A stretch of 64,000 nucleotides of DNA, from the NCBI RefSeq assembly GCF_050947875.1, contig NC_134568.1:204693017-204757016 (forward strand). The letters are read 5' to 3'. The notes beneath the pieces were generated by a model. The model saw only the letters and a list, made by a program, of their open reading frames with translations. It made no database searches and was not told the DNA's origin. Every line of letters begins with the position of its first letter. Position 1 is the stretch's first letter. The position numbers and the translations under genes are program-made. Below are positions 1 to 11,447 of this stretch, piece by piece. Origin of the DNA: Dermacentor variabilis. Its lineage: Eukaryota > Arthropoda > Arachnida > Ixodida > Ixodidae.

Positions 1-945
1 GCGCCGTAATAAACCTGCTGTACTGCCCGCTGCATACCTTCATCCCATCTATGTGCCCTCAGAACTATTCTTTCGCGTCGGTCTCGATCTTCTCGGCCCT
101 TTTCCAACGTCGAAATCTGGCAATAAGTGGGTCGTTGTCGCGACTGATAACGCGACCCGGTACGCGATCAGCCGAGCTTTACGCACATGCTGTGAAACTG
201 AGGTAGCAGATTTTCTTTTACATGACGTCATCCTCCATCACGGCGTACCCCGGCAGCTCCTGACTGATCGCGGCCGCACCTTCTTGTCCCGAGTAGTTGA
301 AGACCTACTTAGCTCCTGTTCTACAAAGCTTTCCCCCGCCTACCACCCGGAGACAAATGGACTGACGGAGCAGCTCAATCGCAAGTTGACAGAAATGCTG
401 TCTATATACGTTCCCAATAACCACAGTGATTGGGACAGCATCTTACCCTTTGTGACCTTCGATATAATTCGTCCCGTCACGAGACCACTGGCTTTTCACC
501 CTTTACCTTCAGTTTGGCCACCACTCTTCTTTGTCCTTTGACACACTGCTCCCTTCCTCAACTAACACTCCTATTGAATACGCTCAAGACGTCTTCGCCC
601 GGGCTCGCACGGCACGCCAGACTGCTGGCTCCCGGCTCCCGGCTCACTGAGTTCCAGGCCCCGCAGATGATCCGGTACGAAAGCCGAGATCGGGACGTTC
701 GGTTTCCTCCTGGCTCCGTTGTCCTCCTATGGACACCATGTCGCCGCGTCAGCTTGTCTGAAAAGCTGCTGCCGCGCTACACAGGGCCCTACACGATATT
801 GCGTCAGCTTGACGATGTCAACTACGAGATCGCTCCGCTGGACTCGCATGTCCCCACGGACGTTGTGCATGTGTCCCGACCGAAGCCTCACTTTGCCGCT
901 CGTTCATTCGCAACTTTCTCCGACTATTGGGGGCGCCACCATTAA
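1..945 (+). mobile_element. Ty3/gypsy-like LTR retrotransposon, 3' end of pol (integrase)
   Basis: The first reading frame (53-541, open at the window edge) is a retroviral-type integrase core. It has an Asp in LDLLGPF, an Asp in LLTDRGRTF and a Glu in NGLTEQLN, in the order expected of a D,D-35-E core that joins element DNA to the chromosome. Around position 460 the reading moves to another frame (430-945). That frame ends with a C-terminal module containing KLLPRYTGPY, the GPY-type motif of chromovirus/gypsy integrases, and stops at 945. The frameshift means no full protein is made. Protease, RT and RNase H would lie left of the window. Placement in Ty3/gypsy is family knowledge applied to these motifs; the subfamily is not resolved. 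Confidence 0.85.
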
Positions 946-1210
946 TCCAAAATTGCTGCCGATCCGGTGATCAGTTGCAAGGAGACATCGCCACTGGTGC
1001 TGTTTTGGTCGCTAGTTGGCCGCCGCTTGCCGACGATAAAATCATTTTGCATGGCATCGCACTTCCCGTTCAGGAAGCAGCTCACGGTTGAGTGCATAAT
1101 GTCCCACTTATAAGGCGCCACAGGTCACGAATGCGCTCCCTCGCAGTCATTAAATCAGGAAACATCAATGACATATTGAGCCGCGCACTTGTTTACTTCT
1201 GATATCGCTC
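946..1210 (+). other. 3' flank of the gypsy-like pol, possible LTR
   Basis: This non-coding stretch directly follows the integrase stop. In a gypsy element this is where the polypurine tract and 3' LTR lie. A G-rich run (gggggcgcc) overlaps the ORF end at about 929-937, and a TATA-like TTATAAGG occurs near 1108-1116. No second LTR copy is in the window, so the borders cannot be set. Low-confidence inference. Confidence 0.3.
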
Positions 1211-1225
1211 GAACCCGACTGGGGT

Positions 1226-1576
1226 CTAATCTATAATTATTTTCCCTCCTAATTTCTTTTTTTTCTCATTCTTGTAAATCTGCATGATCTTTTTAGTTTC
1301 CATTTTTTGCATCGAATTCGCTGTCTCTGTTTCTCTCACTTTCTTTCTGATTACTCCTGGTTGTCCATCTACACAGTCATTTACCCTGCACTTGCTTGCC
1401 AACTTTCTTGACCTCTTCCTCCATTCTGTGTCCACGCTTTTTAGGTACAGATACTTATACACTTTAGCCACCGCCCATTTAGTTTGATCCATGTTCCTGA
1501 GTCTTCCTTCAAAACTAAATTTTCTCTGTGATTCTCCGACCTCAAACCCAACTGATGTCCTCTTGCACGGACTCAT
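1226..1576 (-). mobile_element. LINE fragment, C-terminal part of an RT polyprotein
   Basis: A 116-codon open stretch on the minus strand reads ...RNMDQTKWAVAKVYKYLYL... followed by a Lys/Arg-rich segment (TEWRKRSRKL) and KKVRETETANSMQKM. This Trp-anchored basic pattern resembles the region downstream of the RT domain in arthropod LINEs, where short helices alternate with basic residues. No catalytic motif is present, so it is a fragment. It could belong to a different LINE family from the others here. An unrelated chance ORF is possible, but the ordered Trp/Arg/Lys pattern argues against that. Confidence 0.4.
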
Positions 1577-4029
1577 TTGTTTTGTCGTGGGTTCCCAAAG
1601 CCAACCGGCCCACCGATCTTTGATTAACTTCCAACCCCGACAATATTTTCATTTTAGGCACAAAGTGGCCTGTGTGAACGACGTCAGCGCTAACACCATG
1701 ACTCCTTTCCAGATTCCCCGCACCACCTCATATTTATCCTTCTTCAAGTCAATGTGTCCTCTGCCGGGAGCGTTCAAAGCGTTCTGCTCCTGTCGTGTGG
1801 CTCTACCGTCCATCCCTTACCAAAACACAACTTTAAATCATCACCAATGTTCCGAGCAAGTGCCACAAATACATATCTTGATAGAAGGTACTACCCTGTC
1901 GGCGCAATTAATTGAAGCTTGTTGATACGTACTCGGGCGTACGTAAATATCATTTTCTAAAAATTTTGCCAATTCAGTTACGATCATGCATTGCCATGAA
2001 GTTGCACGGAATGGTGAAGGGGCAATGTCCAGCATTCTTGGGTATGTTGCAGAAGGGGCACTATTATGAAAGAATAATGCCTAATGTGCTTGTATGTCTC
2101 CCAGCAAACCAATGTTCCCACCCCAGCATGCATTATATCTATGAAAAGCGCCCGAAAACAGTATTCGAAACCCATATGAAAAAAGGGTTTGACGCCGGGT
2201 TGAGAAATTCAAAACCGGGCAAAGTTTATAAAAAAAAAATCAATATCAACACACTCGGAAAACACCATTGTTTCCTAGCTTAACACGTTGCAAATTAGAC
2301 GTCACCCCGCTATAGGGTTCGCAAGCAGAGCAGTGCCTCTCATATATTATAAAGGCAGCATGTAAGCATCGCCAATGACCCAGCATAACCACACTGATCT
2401 GATGCAAGTGTCGCCAACCCGATATACTATTGCGAAGTAGCATCCCAGTACTTTAGGTTAGAGTGAAAAAATCTCACGTGTTAATTGAGAAAAGCCGCAC
2501 CGCTCACTCCGCATCAAACGCGAACGAGCTGTAATCCAGGCCGAGAAATACGGTCGCACAAGGAAAACGCAGAATCTGGCTGAATAACAAAATCTTGAAA
2601 TCCGATTGCAGAACGAGCACGCGAAATGTGCTTGTAGGATTAGAACGTGGAATCTTGTTGCACAATGAAATCGCGAACTTCACTAGCACAATGAGCGAGT
2701 GTGAAATTTCAAAGAACCCCAAGTGAACGACAAACGTTGAGCTGCGGCCACATTGTTTAAGGGAGCCTGACGTTCTTCGTGAGCTTCCAACGCTCGACAT
2801 TTAGTCTGCGCGTTTCCGCACGTTTAGGCCTTACTTCAGCAGCGATAACTTTCAAATCCGCCGCAGAAAACTCGTTTCTCTTACGAGCTTTAGAATCCGG
2901 CGCTACGACGGAACTATCGCGGTGCAGTAGTGAGAACATCGAGTGCCCGCAGCCGAAATTACATTTTACCATGTCGTTTCCATGGCTACTATCAACGCAA
3001 TTGGGAAGGAACGAAGTCTCTTTGCAGTAGTTATGTATTTGTCGCCCAACTCTTTTCGAAACTTGCAGCGGCCCCTGCAGTGGAGCAATAAAGATGAATA
3101 TACGAATGTAGCAAAGTACCTAAACTTGAAAATCACAAGTATCGTATCGCCCCACACAACTGGCACCAAATTACACAAATCTTTTCGTTTCTAAGCGTTC
3201 TTAACCGTTAGGCGGCAGCCTTTGCTAATAACATGTCTAGCATCAGGAATGGATTACATTTCCCCTTACGAATAATTACAGCATAAGAGCTCTTTGTCAA
3301 TACCAGCCCTTATCTCCTGCGTTTCTCAAAGACATTTCGCCCCAATATTCTGTACCTGTCTCATAATGCAATTTTTAAGCATTTCTGTCCAGCCCTCGCG
3401 ATCACGCGTACACATGTCCTAATGAATAGTATAAAGGTGAATAATCACAATAAAAACAAGTCGCAGTTTCGCCCGAAAGGCGAACCATCGATTGCGATAA
3501 CAAATTAGTAGACAGTTACACGAAATATAGTTGTTGTATCGACTGCATAAACTTGGAAACATTCGCTTACGATCTGAATTAACAGGCATAGGGTGCCATC
3601 GGAGGTGGTAGTTCGAAACGCGCGTTCAATTTGTGTTCAGTTTCGCCTCACGCGATTGGTCTTGGGCGCGCCGAGCAATCAGCCGCACCCGGCGGCTGAC
3701 AACTCGCGCACGTCAGCGCGCATAGGCAAACATGAACACATCACACTCGAAGAGCGCGGACACGTTGTCAAAGCGCTGGTGTGAGCAAGCGCAGCAGCAG
3801 CAGCAAGCGAAGTGACCTTCGCGCTTTGTATCGCTTCAACGCAAACAGCGGCGAGAAAACAACATGCACAAAGGTATGAGACAGATCGCTTCCAAGTTAC
3901 GGCGTGCGCGACTGCGCCCCGCCGCGCAAAACACGCATTGCTTCCCCCTCCCGCGCTGCCTCACCACCTTCCTTTGCCGTTCGCGCGCGAGATTGAGCCG
4001 CGAACGACAGTTCCCCTTGCTGTTCTTGA
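1577..4029. other. Intronic sequence without a recognisable gene
   Basis: Only short ORFs on both strands, none with a recognisable family signature. From about 3590 to 4029 the sequence becomes rich in CG and GCGC and contains CAG/AGC triplets (near 3790). This block replaces the expected 3' end of the adjoining LINE-A copy, so it may be another repeat or the product of a deletion. Confidence 0.5.
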
Positions 4030-4780
4030 CAGCGCGATTGATTCCTGCACACCGTCTTCATGAGCAGATCGAGCTGCTTCATCGCCATGTTTCTTGTCCA
4101 TTAAGCCACAGTGGCTAGGGAGCCACTGATGTATGACGTCACGTCCTTGCTCGACGAGGCGGTGAAGGAGCTCTGGTATTTCTAGAACTTGTTGTTCGTA
4201 GGGTCCACGGAATATGGTAGAAAGCAAGCAATCTAAAGCAGCCTTGGAGTCATTGAAGACACTGCATTTTTGAGGAGGCTCCTCTCGAATTATGCGAAGT
4301 GCACTGCGAAGAGCAGCAAGCTCCGCGGCTGTCGATGTCGTCAAATGCGATGTCTTGAACTTCAAGGTGGTGACTATCGCAGTAAAAATCACTGATCCTG
4401 CGGAACCATTCGCGGTGGTTGAACCATCAGTGTATAGATGGGTATGATTGTTGCATTTTTATTGCAGCAAGAGCAGCGAAACTTGCTTGAGAGCTGGTGA
4501 TGAGAGTTGCGCCTACGTTACAATTCATGGTACTGTCAGCTGAACTTGTGGCTGAGCTAAGCACCAAGGAGGAAACAAAGCTCTCGCTGCAGCTGTGTAA
4601 TGTGATGGAAGGTAGGGGCACACGATAGCGCAGTATCGATGTCAGTCTTCTGGCAGTGAGGCTAGATAGTGCAAAGGGGCGCCAGCAAGGTGCCTGAATT
4701 GTGGTCTGAGCGCTTTCATAACAATGTAAATCTTGGTTGGGTAGTCATGCGCAATTGCAATTGTTTCTGATGTTGTTGTA

Positions 4781-4990
4781 CAGGTGCCCCCAGAATAATT
4801 CGGAACGCCGGACACGCAGCTGCTCGTCGGCGGAGCGCGCCGGCGGATAAATACAGGCAAGGTCTGCGCATGCGCAGTCTCCCTAGCGAGCAAGTTTCGC
4901 TCCCTAGTGTTTCTAGATTGGCGTTGTTTTGCTCCAAAAAGGTAGCGCTAGGTGCCCTTTAGCATTGTGCTGGGGGGGCTGGGCGAATGC
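4781..4990 (+). repeat. Left terminal inverted repeat of the Tc1-like element
   Basis: Matches the inverted arm at 7320-7521 in long blocks, for example CTCCCTAGCGAGCA, GCTCCCTAGTG, GCTCCAAAA and the GGGGGCTGGGC segment. The outermost bases CAGG follow the TA target. Confidence 0.85.
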
Positions 4991-5289
4991 ATGTCTGTAG
5001 CGCAGCATGCACCATAATCTATAAATAAAGGCTTGTGGACGCCATGCAGTGTATTCTCGCCATGGTCTGCATCCCGTGTGGGAGATAATAGCAATGCTTT
5101 GCGTGATTACGTGCTAGTGAGGCGGCTTGGCTACAACGACCTCGCTGCCCTATTTTTTGAACCGTGTTAGCCTGTCCTGCGAAGTATTAGTTCTTATTAA
5201 ATTATCTCCCACTCCGTGGTACTAATGGCTTCGTAAAACGAGGACAATTTCCACTTTTACATGACCCCTCTTAAAGGGTGTGTCTGCGA

Positions 5290-5538
5290 TAGTGGCAATA
5301 AAAGAGTTTACAAAATGAAATAACGCGGCACGTTCCTCAAGGCCAGTTTCACGCACAGGAGGCCACCTCATTCCTTTTCCTCGTGGGAGGCCGCTCTTCG
5401 GGCCACTTGCTCGCATGACCAGCTCTGGCTGGTGGACCGTGCTTGCCTAGAGATGTCCGCCAGGGGGCTCCCGGATGTCTAGGGGCCCAACCACATTTAA
5501 ATAGATCCAGTAAAGTTTTATCCATCCATCCATCCATT
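5290..5538 (+). repeat. LINE 3' tail-like segment with TCCA repeats, inside the Tc1-like element
   Basis: The segment ends in AAATAGATCCAGTAAAG followed by TTTTATCCATCCATCCATCC, a short tandem tail of the type that ends LINE insertions. The preceding text (gatgtctaggggcccaacc) is non-coding. This looks like a 5'-truncated LINE insertion into the transposon, but no target duplication was confirmed. Confidence 0.4.
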
Positions 5539-5908
5539 CGAAGGGCACTTTAATGAACTCTTCACAACTCCAGTCATTTATTGGCGCACCACGTTACGTG
5601 GTTCGCATATATTGTGCGCCAATCAATCACGGAAACTGCATCATTGGAAGCGAGTATTCTTACGTATTGATCGCGTGTCGGCGTTTGTTGGTGTAGATAT
5701 TCATTTTCATACTCATTTTCTTTTGCTCAGAGGGGATATACAATGATAATCAAGGGTAGGCTGTGTGAGCTGAATGAAAAAAAATATAGTAAGGACAACA
5801 TAGTAAATATAAATAACAGGAAGAATACTGGGTTCATTTTTTCCACAGAAAACAAAAAGAATCGAAACGTAACTTTGTTTCGTCTAAAGCGGTTGGCATG
5901 TTCTGCTA

Positions 5909-7069
5909 TCAACATCTCGCGATGTCCACGCGAAGCGCAGCTTGTAGGCAGCGTGGAATTAACTCGCAGAGCGCATCTACGAAGTCCCTCCTGTCACCAA
6001 AGCCCTTCCACTCGCGCGTTATGGCGAGCCAGAGCTCGTCGGCACTTGCCCCTCCAAGATTCAGCTTGGATAAACTTTCCTTCATCGTGCCCCACACGTT
6101 CTCCATAACAGTGAAGTCTGCACCTTTCGGAGGCAAGTAAAGAACGCGAACACCACATTTTTAAGAAGTTTTTCCACAGCTCTGGCCATGTGCACCGGCT
6201 CAGGTCTTGTTGGAACAAGTAGCAGCCATCTTTAAATGGCCCGTCGAGAGCGTATGGCAATAGGTGGAAGTCCTGAATTTCGCTGTAAACTTCAGCTGTG
6301 AACAATGGGGACATCCGGATTATCGGACCGAGGCCCTCTTTGCTAATTGCTCCCCAAACGTTGAGGGCAGAGTGGCCGCTGTTGTAGATCTCGGAAACAT
6401 ACTCAGGTTCATATCTACACGAAAAGGGGGCAATGGATAATGGTCTTTTCAGATGAAAGACCTCTTGCGCGTCCGAAGAACTTGTGCTTAAAAGATCAGA
6501 ATGAAAAGGAAAATACCTGCAGTTGTATGGTCTCCATACCCGACGCTCTTAATCCCATCTAGATGAAAATGTCGATTCATCTGAGAATATGGCTTCCTTC
6601 CATTCTTCACAGTCGTCCAGCGCTCATATGCCCTGCCAAACTCAAGGCGCCGGCGTTTTTGGTACTCCGTAATGTGTGGCTTTTGTGCCGCGACAAATCC
6701 ACGAAGACCAGCCTCTCGCATGCGCCTTCTAATTGTTTCCTCACTGGCTTGCAGGTTGAGGGCTTTCTTGATCTGGCGGGCGCTCTAAAAAGGATCGGCA
6801 ACGGCTGCAGCAACAATCAGAAGGTCCGACTCTTGCAACATGCATCGGTGTCGTCCCGATCGTGCTGCATCTTTGAGTCGGCCATCTTCATCCCTGTATG
6901 CTTGGATTATTCGGTTGACCGCACTTATAGACTTTCCTGTGAGGTGGCATATCTCACGTTGAGGTATATCTTGTGAACTGAGCTTAATTATATTTCTCCG
7001 TACATTCATCGGCACTTTTTTCGGCATGTTGCCTCGATTGTAATATGGCGGAATTCGCGTAACTGTCAT
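5909..7069 (-). pseudogene. Tc1-like DDE transposase, frameshifted
   Basis: The start is near 7069; the Met of MPKKVPMNVRR gives the usual N-terminus. A helix-turn-helix follows (QREICHLTGKSISAVNRIIQ, 6785-7069), then a second DNA-binding part and PHITEYQKRRRLEF (6488-6816). The first catalytic Asp is readable only after a frame change near 6570 (FSDES). The second is in CYLFQQD (5994-6314), and the Glu is in MENVWGTMKESL (5909-6136). These are the D, D, E positions of Tc1-family transposases, which cut and paste the element at TA sites. At least two frameshifts and several stops make it inactive. Confidence 0.85.
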
Positions 7070-7319
7070 TGTTTAAATATGTTCGTATCTCTTTATCAAT
7101 CGAGCCGCCGATATCATCACGGTTGCATCAGACGCAAACGCCGCCCTTTGCCAGCGCTAGTCACGGTCACCTACCATAAATATTTTGAGCAAATGATAAA
7201 TACGGCCCACATGAAAAATGAAAAACAAAGGCGCCCAAGCTCCCGACCATGCAGACACGAGCGCTTATGCTCCAACGCGAGTGCATGCGCAGACACAGCT
7301 TGTCACGGACACCATCGGC

Positions 7320-7521
7320 CCAGCCCCCTTGACAAAACGTTAAGGGGCACCTAGGGCTACCGTTTTGGAGCAACGCAACCCAAACTAGATGCACTAGGGA
7401 GCCAACCCTGCTCGCTAGGGAGACCGCGCACGCGCAGACCATGGTACTACTTTTTCCACGGGCGCGCTCCGTCGGCGAACGGCCGCATGTGTTGCGTTCC
7501 GAATTATTCTGAGAGCGCCTG
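7320..7521 (-). repeat. Right terminal inverted repeat of the Tc1-like element
   Basis: Reverse-complement partner of 4781-4990, with the same block order. The arms differ by substitutions and small gaps, so the element is not a recent insertion. Confidence 0.85.
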
Positions 7522-9923
7522 TACATCGTGGCAACCCTAGATAAACCCTAAGCGCCTGGGCCTGAACACTTCCGAATGTACGGATGTTAGTTCGGCAGAT
7601 ATTGGTTGGCACTAGCAAGATGTACTTCAGATACCCGAAATATTAAGAGTCAGTCGTTTACAGTTGCATCATCACGTGTAGTGAAGTACCCCAAACTTTT
7701 TCTCCAAGAAACTTGAAAAGATGAGAGATGGCTCTCAGGCGCTTTTTTAGGTTGCTCACATGGGGACTCCAACAGAGGTCACGGTCGATGATTACCCCTA
7801 GAAACCTGTGCATCCTTACATAAGAGATCATTTGTTCATCGATGGATATGGCGTACGAAGTCATTGGCTTCCGGCTAAATGCCAACAATGCACAGTTTTC
7901 TGGAGAAATCCTGGGGCCTTGTTCCCTAAGGTAGGTCGATATCAACGTCGCAGATTTTTGCAACCTTGCACGCACTTGAGGACGCGTCACACCAGATACC
8001 CAGACGCAAATATCATCGGCATAGATTAATAACTTCACCCGATTTGGCAGACATTCTATGAGACCAATGAGCACAAGCTTGAAGAGTTTTGGGCTCAACA
8101 CACCACCCTGTGATACTCCACGGTGTGTATAATGTTGAGAAGTTGGGCATCTTCGGTATTCACAAAGAGACCGCACATATAAATAACTGCGTGTCCAACA
8201 ATAGAGTCGACTACCGAGCCCAACCATCTCCAGAGCCTCTAATATAGCCTCATGCAGAACATTGTCCTATATTCCTTTGATGTCGAGCAACATGGCGACA
8301 GATAATAGCTTACACGCCTATTGATGTTGAACGTACCTAAGAAATCGATGATGTTGTCAATGGAGTATCGGTGACGTCGAAAGCCAGGTATCGCGTCTGG
8401 GTAAACTTTGTAGTGTTCCAGGTACCATTCAAGTCTGGCGAGGATCATTCGTTCCATCACCTTCCCAATGCAACTAGCGAGCACGACTGGGCGGTACGAA
8501 GTAATCTCTAGAGGAGACTTGCCACGTTTGAGTAGCGGTACCAGGCGACTGGTCTTCCATTCTTGAGGATCGTTTCCATCCTATCACGACTCATGGAAGA
8601 TGTGCAGCAGTGCACTTCGCGCCTGTTCACCGAGGTGGCACAGTATACGGTAAGATATACCATCTGGGCCAGGTGATGACGACTGATCACATAAGGCAAG
8701 GGCCGCGTCGAGGTTCTGAGCGGTGAATGGCAGATGCATGCTTGAATCCCGTGTGCCCGGAACGTAGTTAAACGTAAAGGAACTTGTCCCGCTTGAATGG
8801 CCTGCAATCATACCACAGGAATCTTCAACTACGTCGAGGTCTTGTCGGCGTTGGAAAAGCGCTAGGGCCTTGAATGGGAAGCGTTGTTAAGGAAGAGGAC
8901 GCAAGCCTCTCACAGTTCTCCATATTTGAGATAGTGGTTTACGGGTATCAAGAAACTCACAATATTTTTCCATCGCTCGGATTCCTGCTTATCTATACTA
9001 CGGTGTATCCTTTTTTGAGTGCACCAGGCTATCCTTAGATCGTGAATGGACCTCGTGCATCGGTATCACCGTTCGGCGCGACGACGAATCAAGCGAAGTC
9101 ACTCCAATTCCAGATTGAACTGCGAGTACTTAGGTGAGCACATGAGCGTGCGCATAGCGGTCTGAGCCGCTTCTTCATTAGCTTCTCGCAGTCCAGAGGG
9201 GAGAATTTTCTGACAAGCGGCCTCTAGGAAGTTTTTAAACACCATCCAATCTATTTTGAGTAGTGTGCTAGGCGAATCAGTCTTAGAAATGCCGTTCATC
9301 TTAAGGTAAGTGGGGATGCGATCGCTCCCATGCGTCTCAATGTCCAAAAACCAGTTAACGCGCGTGGCAAAGCGGTGCGATACAAAGGTTACGTCCAGGC
9401 AGCTGCTGTGCACTGTGTCCCGTTGAAATGTAGGCCTGTCGTCATTCAACAGCAAGAGGCCATGATTGGCGACAAATCCAGTAAAATCCAGTAATACAAG
9501 TCCCCAGTAATAATCGAAAGACCGGATATGCGTTTATTATATCTTATAGTATTCGATGTCAAACCGGCTTGATGGAGATAGGTACGTAGCTACGAGTGTA
9601 AAGGTGAGCTTTCTATTTTTAACGGTGAGGTTGCTGATTGCCGTCATGAGGTTGCACAGGCTGGACGACGTAAGTAAGTTCACGGCGAATAAAGAAGACG
9701 ACCTTGCTACTTCGTTCTTGCATGAGGACGTAATTAACTCGCAGCCAGATTATCTGATTGGGTGTGATAATTTTGGTTCGCAGATAACGATGACTGGAAA
9801 TCGGTTAAAGTGTACAAACTTCCAAAAATCAGTAATGCGGGATATTAGAGCTCTCGCGTGCCACTGAATAATCTATGCTTCTCTTACCTCCTTACGAAAT
9901 AACTGGTGATTGCCAGCCATGGT

Positions 9924-11447
9924 TCACTCGAGGGTTGCTAGGACTGGGCTCAGCGACTCCAACCCTCGTAGTCCCCTTCGAGTGGATGGACTTTCGATGG
10001 TGATAAACATTACTCTGATGACATCCGTTATGGACCGCAGCATCGGACTGATTCGGCGTTCTAGTGTTGACACATCATCAACTGACGTTTGCTTCGATGG
10101 AGGCATCAAGCGTGTAGGCTCCTTGGAATGCTGGGCGCTTGGGAGGGGCGGCCAGTCTCCTACAGGGGAAGGCTTTTTCATTTGAGGCCTCCTTGTGATC
10201 TCGGGTCTGTTTGAACTTGAAGCCGATCTCGTTGACACAATCTGTGCATGAACTGCACCTTGCGTTGTACGCTTCCGTCGATGACAACGTCGACGCCGGA
10301 TCTTTATAGAAGCTTGAGCTGTCTCTAGAGCTTGAGCTGTCTGAAGATGAGCTGTCTCTATCCATTTGTTTCGAATATTATTTCGAATGTTTCGAATAGT
10401 AGTCGAATAGTCTAACCATTGGTTTCGAAGGCGATTTGTTTCAGAATAGCAAATTCGTTTTCGATCTTTGGGCAGTCTTTTGACGTGACCTCGTGAGAGC
10501 CATTACAGTTGCCGCAACTAATATTTCTTGCGCGGCATACGTATGCAGTGTGCTACTCCGCGCACCGGGAGCCCACTGTAGATTTTGCACAGGTGCCTTT
10601 GACATGTCCGATCCTGAAACACTTGTGGCATTGAAGCGGCTTGGGGACGACTGGCCGAACGACATGTCGGAAGTGGCCGACTTTGATATGCAAAGGGATG
10701 GAGTCGCCCTTCAACATTACGTTCACAGAGCGACTGTTTCCGAGGTGGCATACGTCCGTTATGAAAACTTCATATGCCGGTTTAATCAGAATGGGCAGGT
10801 CTGCGTTCGTAATTTGCTAGGTCAATGTCGTACATTACGCCGACAGTACAGGTTCCTTTTATTGGTATAACCGGTCGTACTCTAGTGTCTTCCAATTAGG
10901 TTATCTGCCGGAGCTTGTCTAGTGCATTTCTACGGGTCATGTCGACAGCCAGGATATTCTTCCGCGTGTTTAGTCAGACTTCCTTAACTTCATTTGGCGC
11001 TATTCCCTCGAGGAAAACGCAGAGAGCTTGCCTGTTTATTCCTTAAAGGCTGGTGGAAGAATCCACAGGTTTGAAGAGGATTGTGTGCGGCCAGCGCTCA
11101 GGTTTTTCCTGCAGGGTTGATGCACTCCCAGGTGATGACGTCTTGATGAGTCTACTTTTCGCCTTTCGGCTCCTCACCGACACAAAGCTGCCATCCGATG
11201 AGTCATCGCCTGTGACTGAACTAACCTCAGTGTATTCGCTAGAGCTCGACAAATTGCCTCGATTCCTTGAGGAGCTTGTCATAGTGAAACTCTGGCCTGG
11301 CGGGATGGCAGACTCCGCGTCCATGGTCACGAGAGCAGGAGCGTCAGTAGAATCTTCACTGCTAGTGGACAAGGTGCGCTGTGTCATTGAAGAGCTCGGA
11401 GTGGCAGGCTTCCGGCCTTGCGGGCCTGTGGGAGTCTCCGAGTCCAT
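9924..11447 (-). pseudogene. LINE-A copy 1 ORF1 (gag-like, zinc-knuckle protein), degenerate
   Basis: The start is taken at the Met at 11447 (MDSETPTGPQ). A Ser/Thr-rich N-terminus of about 130 residues follows (11043-11447). The middle section (10750-11040) carries several in-frame stops but can still be followed (VFLEGIAPNEV, NILAVDMT). Two zinc knuckles are clear: CHKCFRIGHVKGTC at 10589-10630, and a second with CGNC and a final KDC at 10472-10516; a third Cys pair lies between them and is broken by a stop. The C-terminal part (9924-10238) is rich in Ser/Pro. ORF1 proteins of this group bind element RNA. Because of its stops this copy cannot make a full protein. Confidence 0.8.

Larger units (their letters stand above)
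4781..7521 (-). mobile_element. Tc1/mariner-superfamily DNA transposon inserted in LINE-A copy 1
   Basis: Both borders are exact. A TA lies at 4779-4780 and again at 7522-7523, the target duplication of Tc1/mariner elements. The ends are inverted: the left begins CAGGTGCCCCCAGAATAATT and the right, read on the minus strand, begins CAGGCGCTCTCAGAATAATT. The similarity continues imperfectly for about 200 bp on each side, so the terminal repeats are unusually long. The transposase remnant lies inside on the minus strand. Removing the element plus one TA restores the LINE reading frame, which supports the borders. The element also holds extra non-coding DNA (4990-5900), including a LINE-like 3' tail. 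Confidence 0.93.
4030..9870 (-). pseudogene. LINE-A copy 1 ORF2 (endonuclease, RT, RNase H), degenerate and split
   Basis: The endonuclease end is at 9099-9455 (HGSDRIPTYLKMNG). RT follows with SSSPGPDGISYR (8584-8811), MLASCIGKVMERMI and GFRRHRYSIDNI (8239-8484), then GVSQGGVLSP and the catalytic YADD box, intact at 8012-8023. The reading passes through YLGLPRC just before the Tc1 element at 7522. It resumes at 4778 as TTTSETIAIAH, in the same frame if one TA is removed. RNase H follows with IYTDGS, the STAAELAAL helix, DSKAAL and a late QWLPSHCG motif (to about 4035). Several frameshifts separate these blocks. The reading is assembled by comparison with the other LINE-A copies in this window. 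Confidence 0.85.
4030..11447 (-). mobile_element. LINE-A copy 1 (I-superclade non-LTR retrotransposon), near full length
   Basis: Reading from right to left: ORF1 from 11447, then an endonuclease region, a reverse transcriptase, and an RNase H that ends near 4030. The order ORF1, AP-type endonuclease, RT, RNase H is that of I-superclade LINEs, which copy themselves by target-primed reverse transcription. Many stops and frameshifts interrupt both ORFs. A Tc1-like transposon sits inside ORF2 (4781-7521). The copy lacks its last ORF2 segment and the 3' UTR seen in the other LINE-A copies, which is unusual because LINEs normally lose their 5' end; a later deletion or rearrangement at about 4030 is inferred. 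It lies in the intron downstream of the cyclase exon at 14654, in the same orientation as the gene. Confidence 0.88.
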
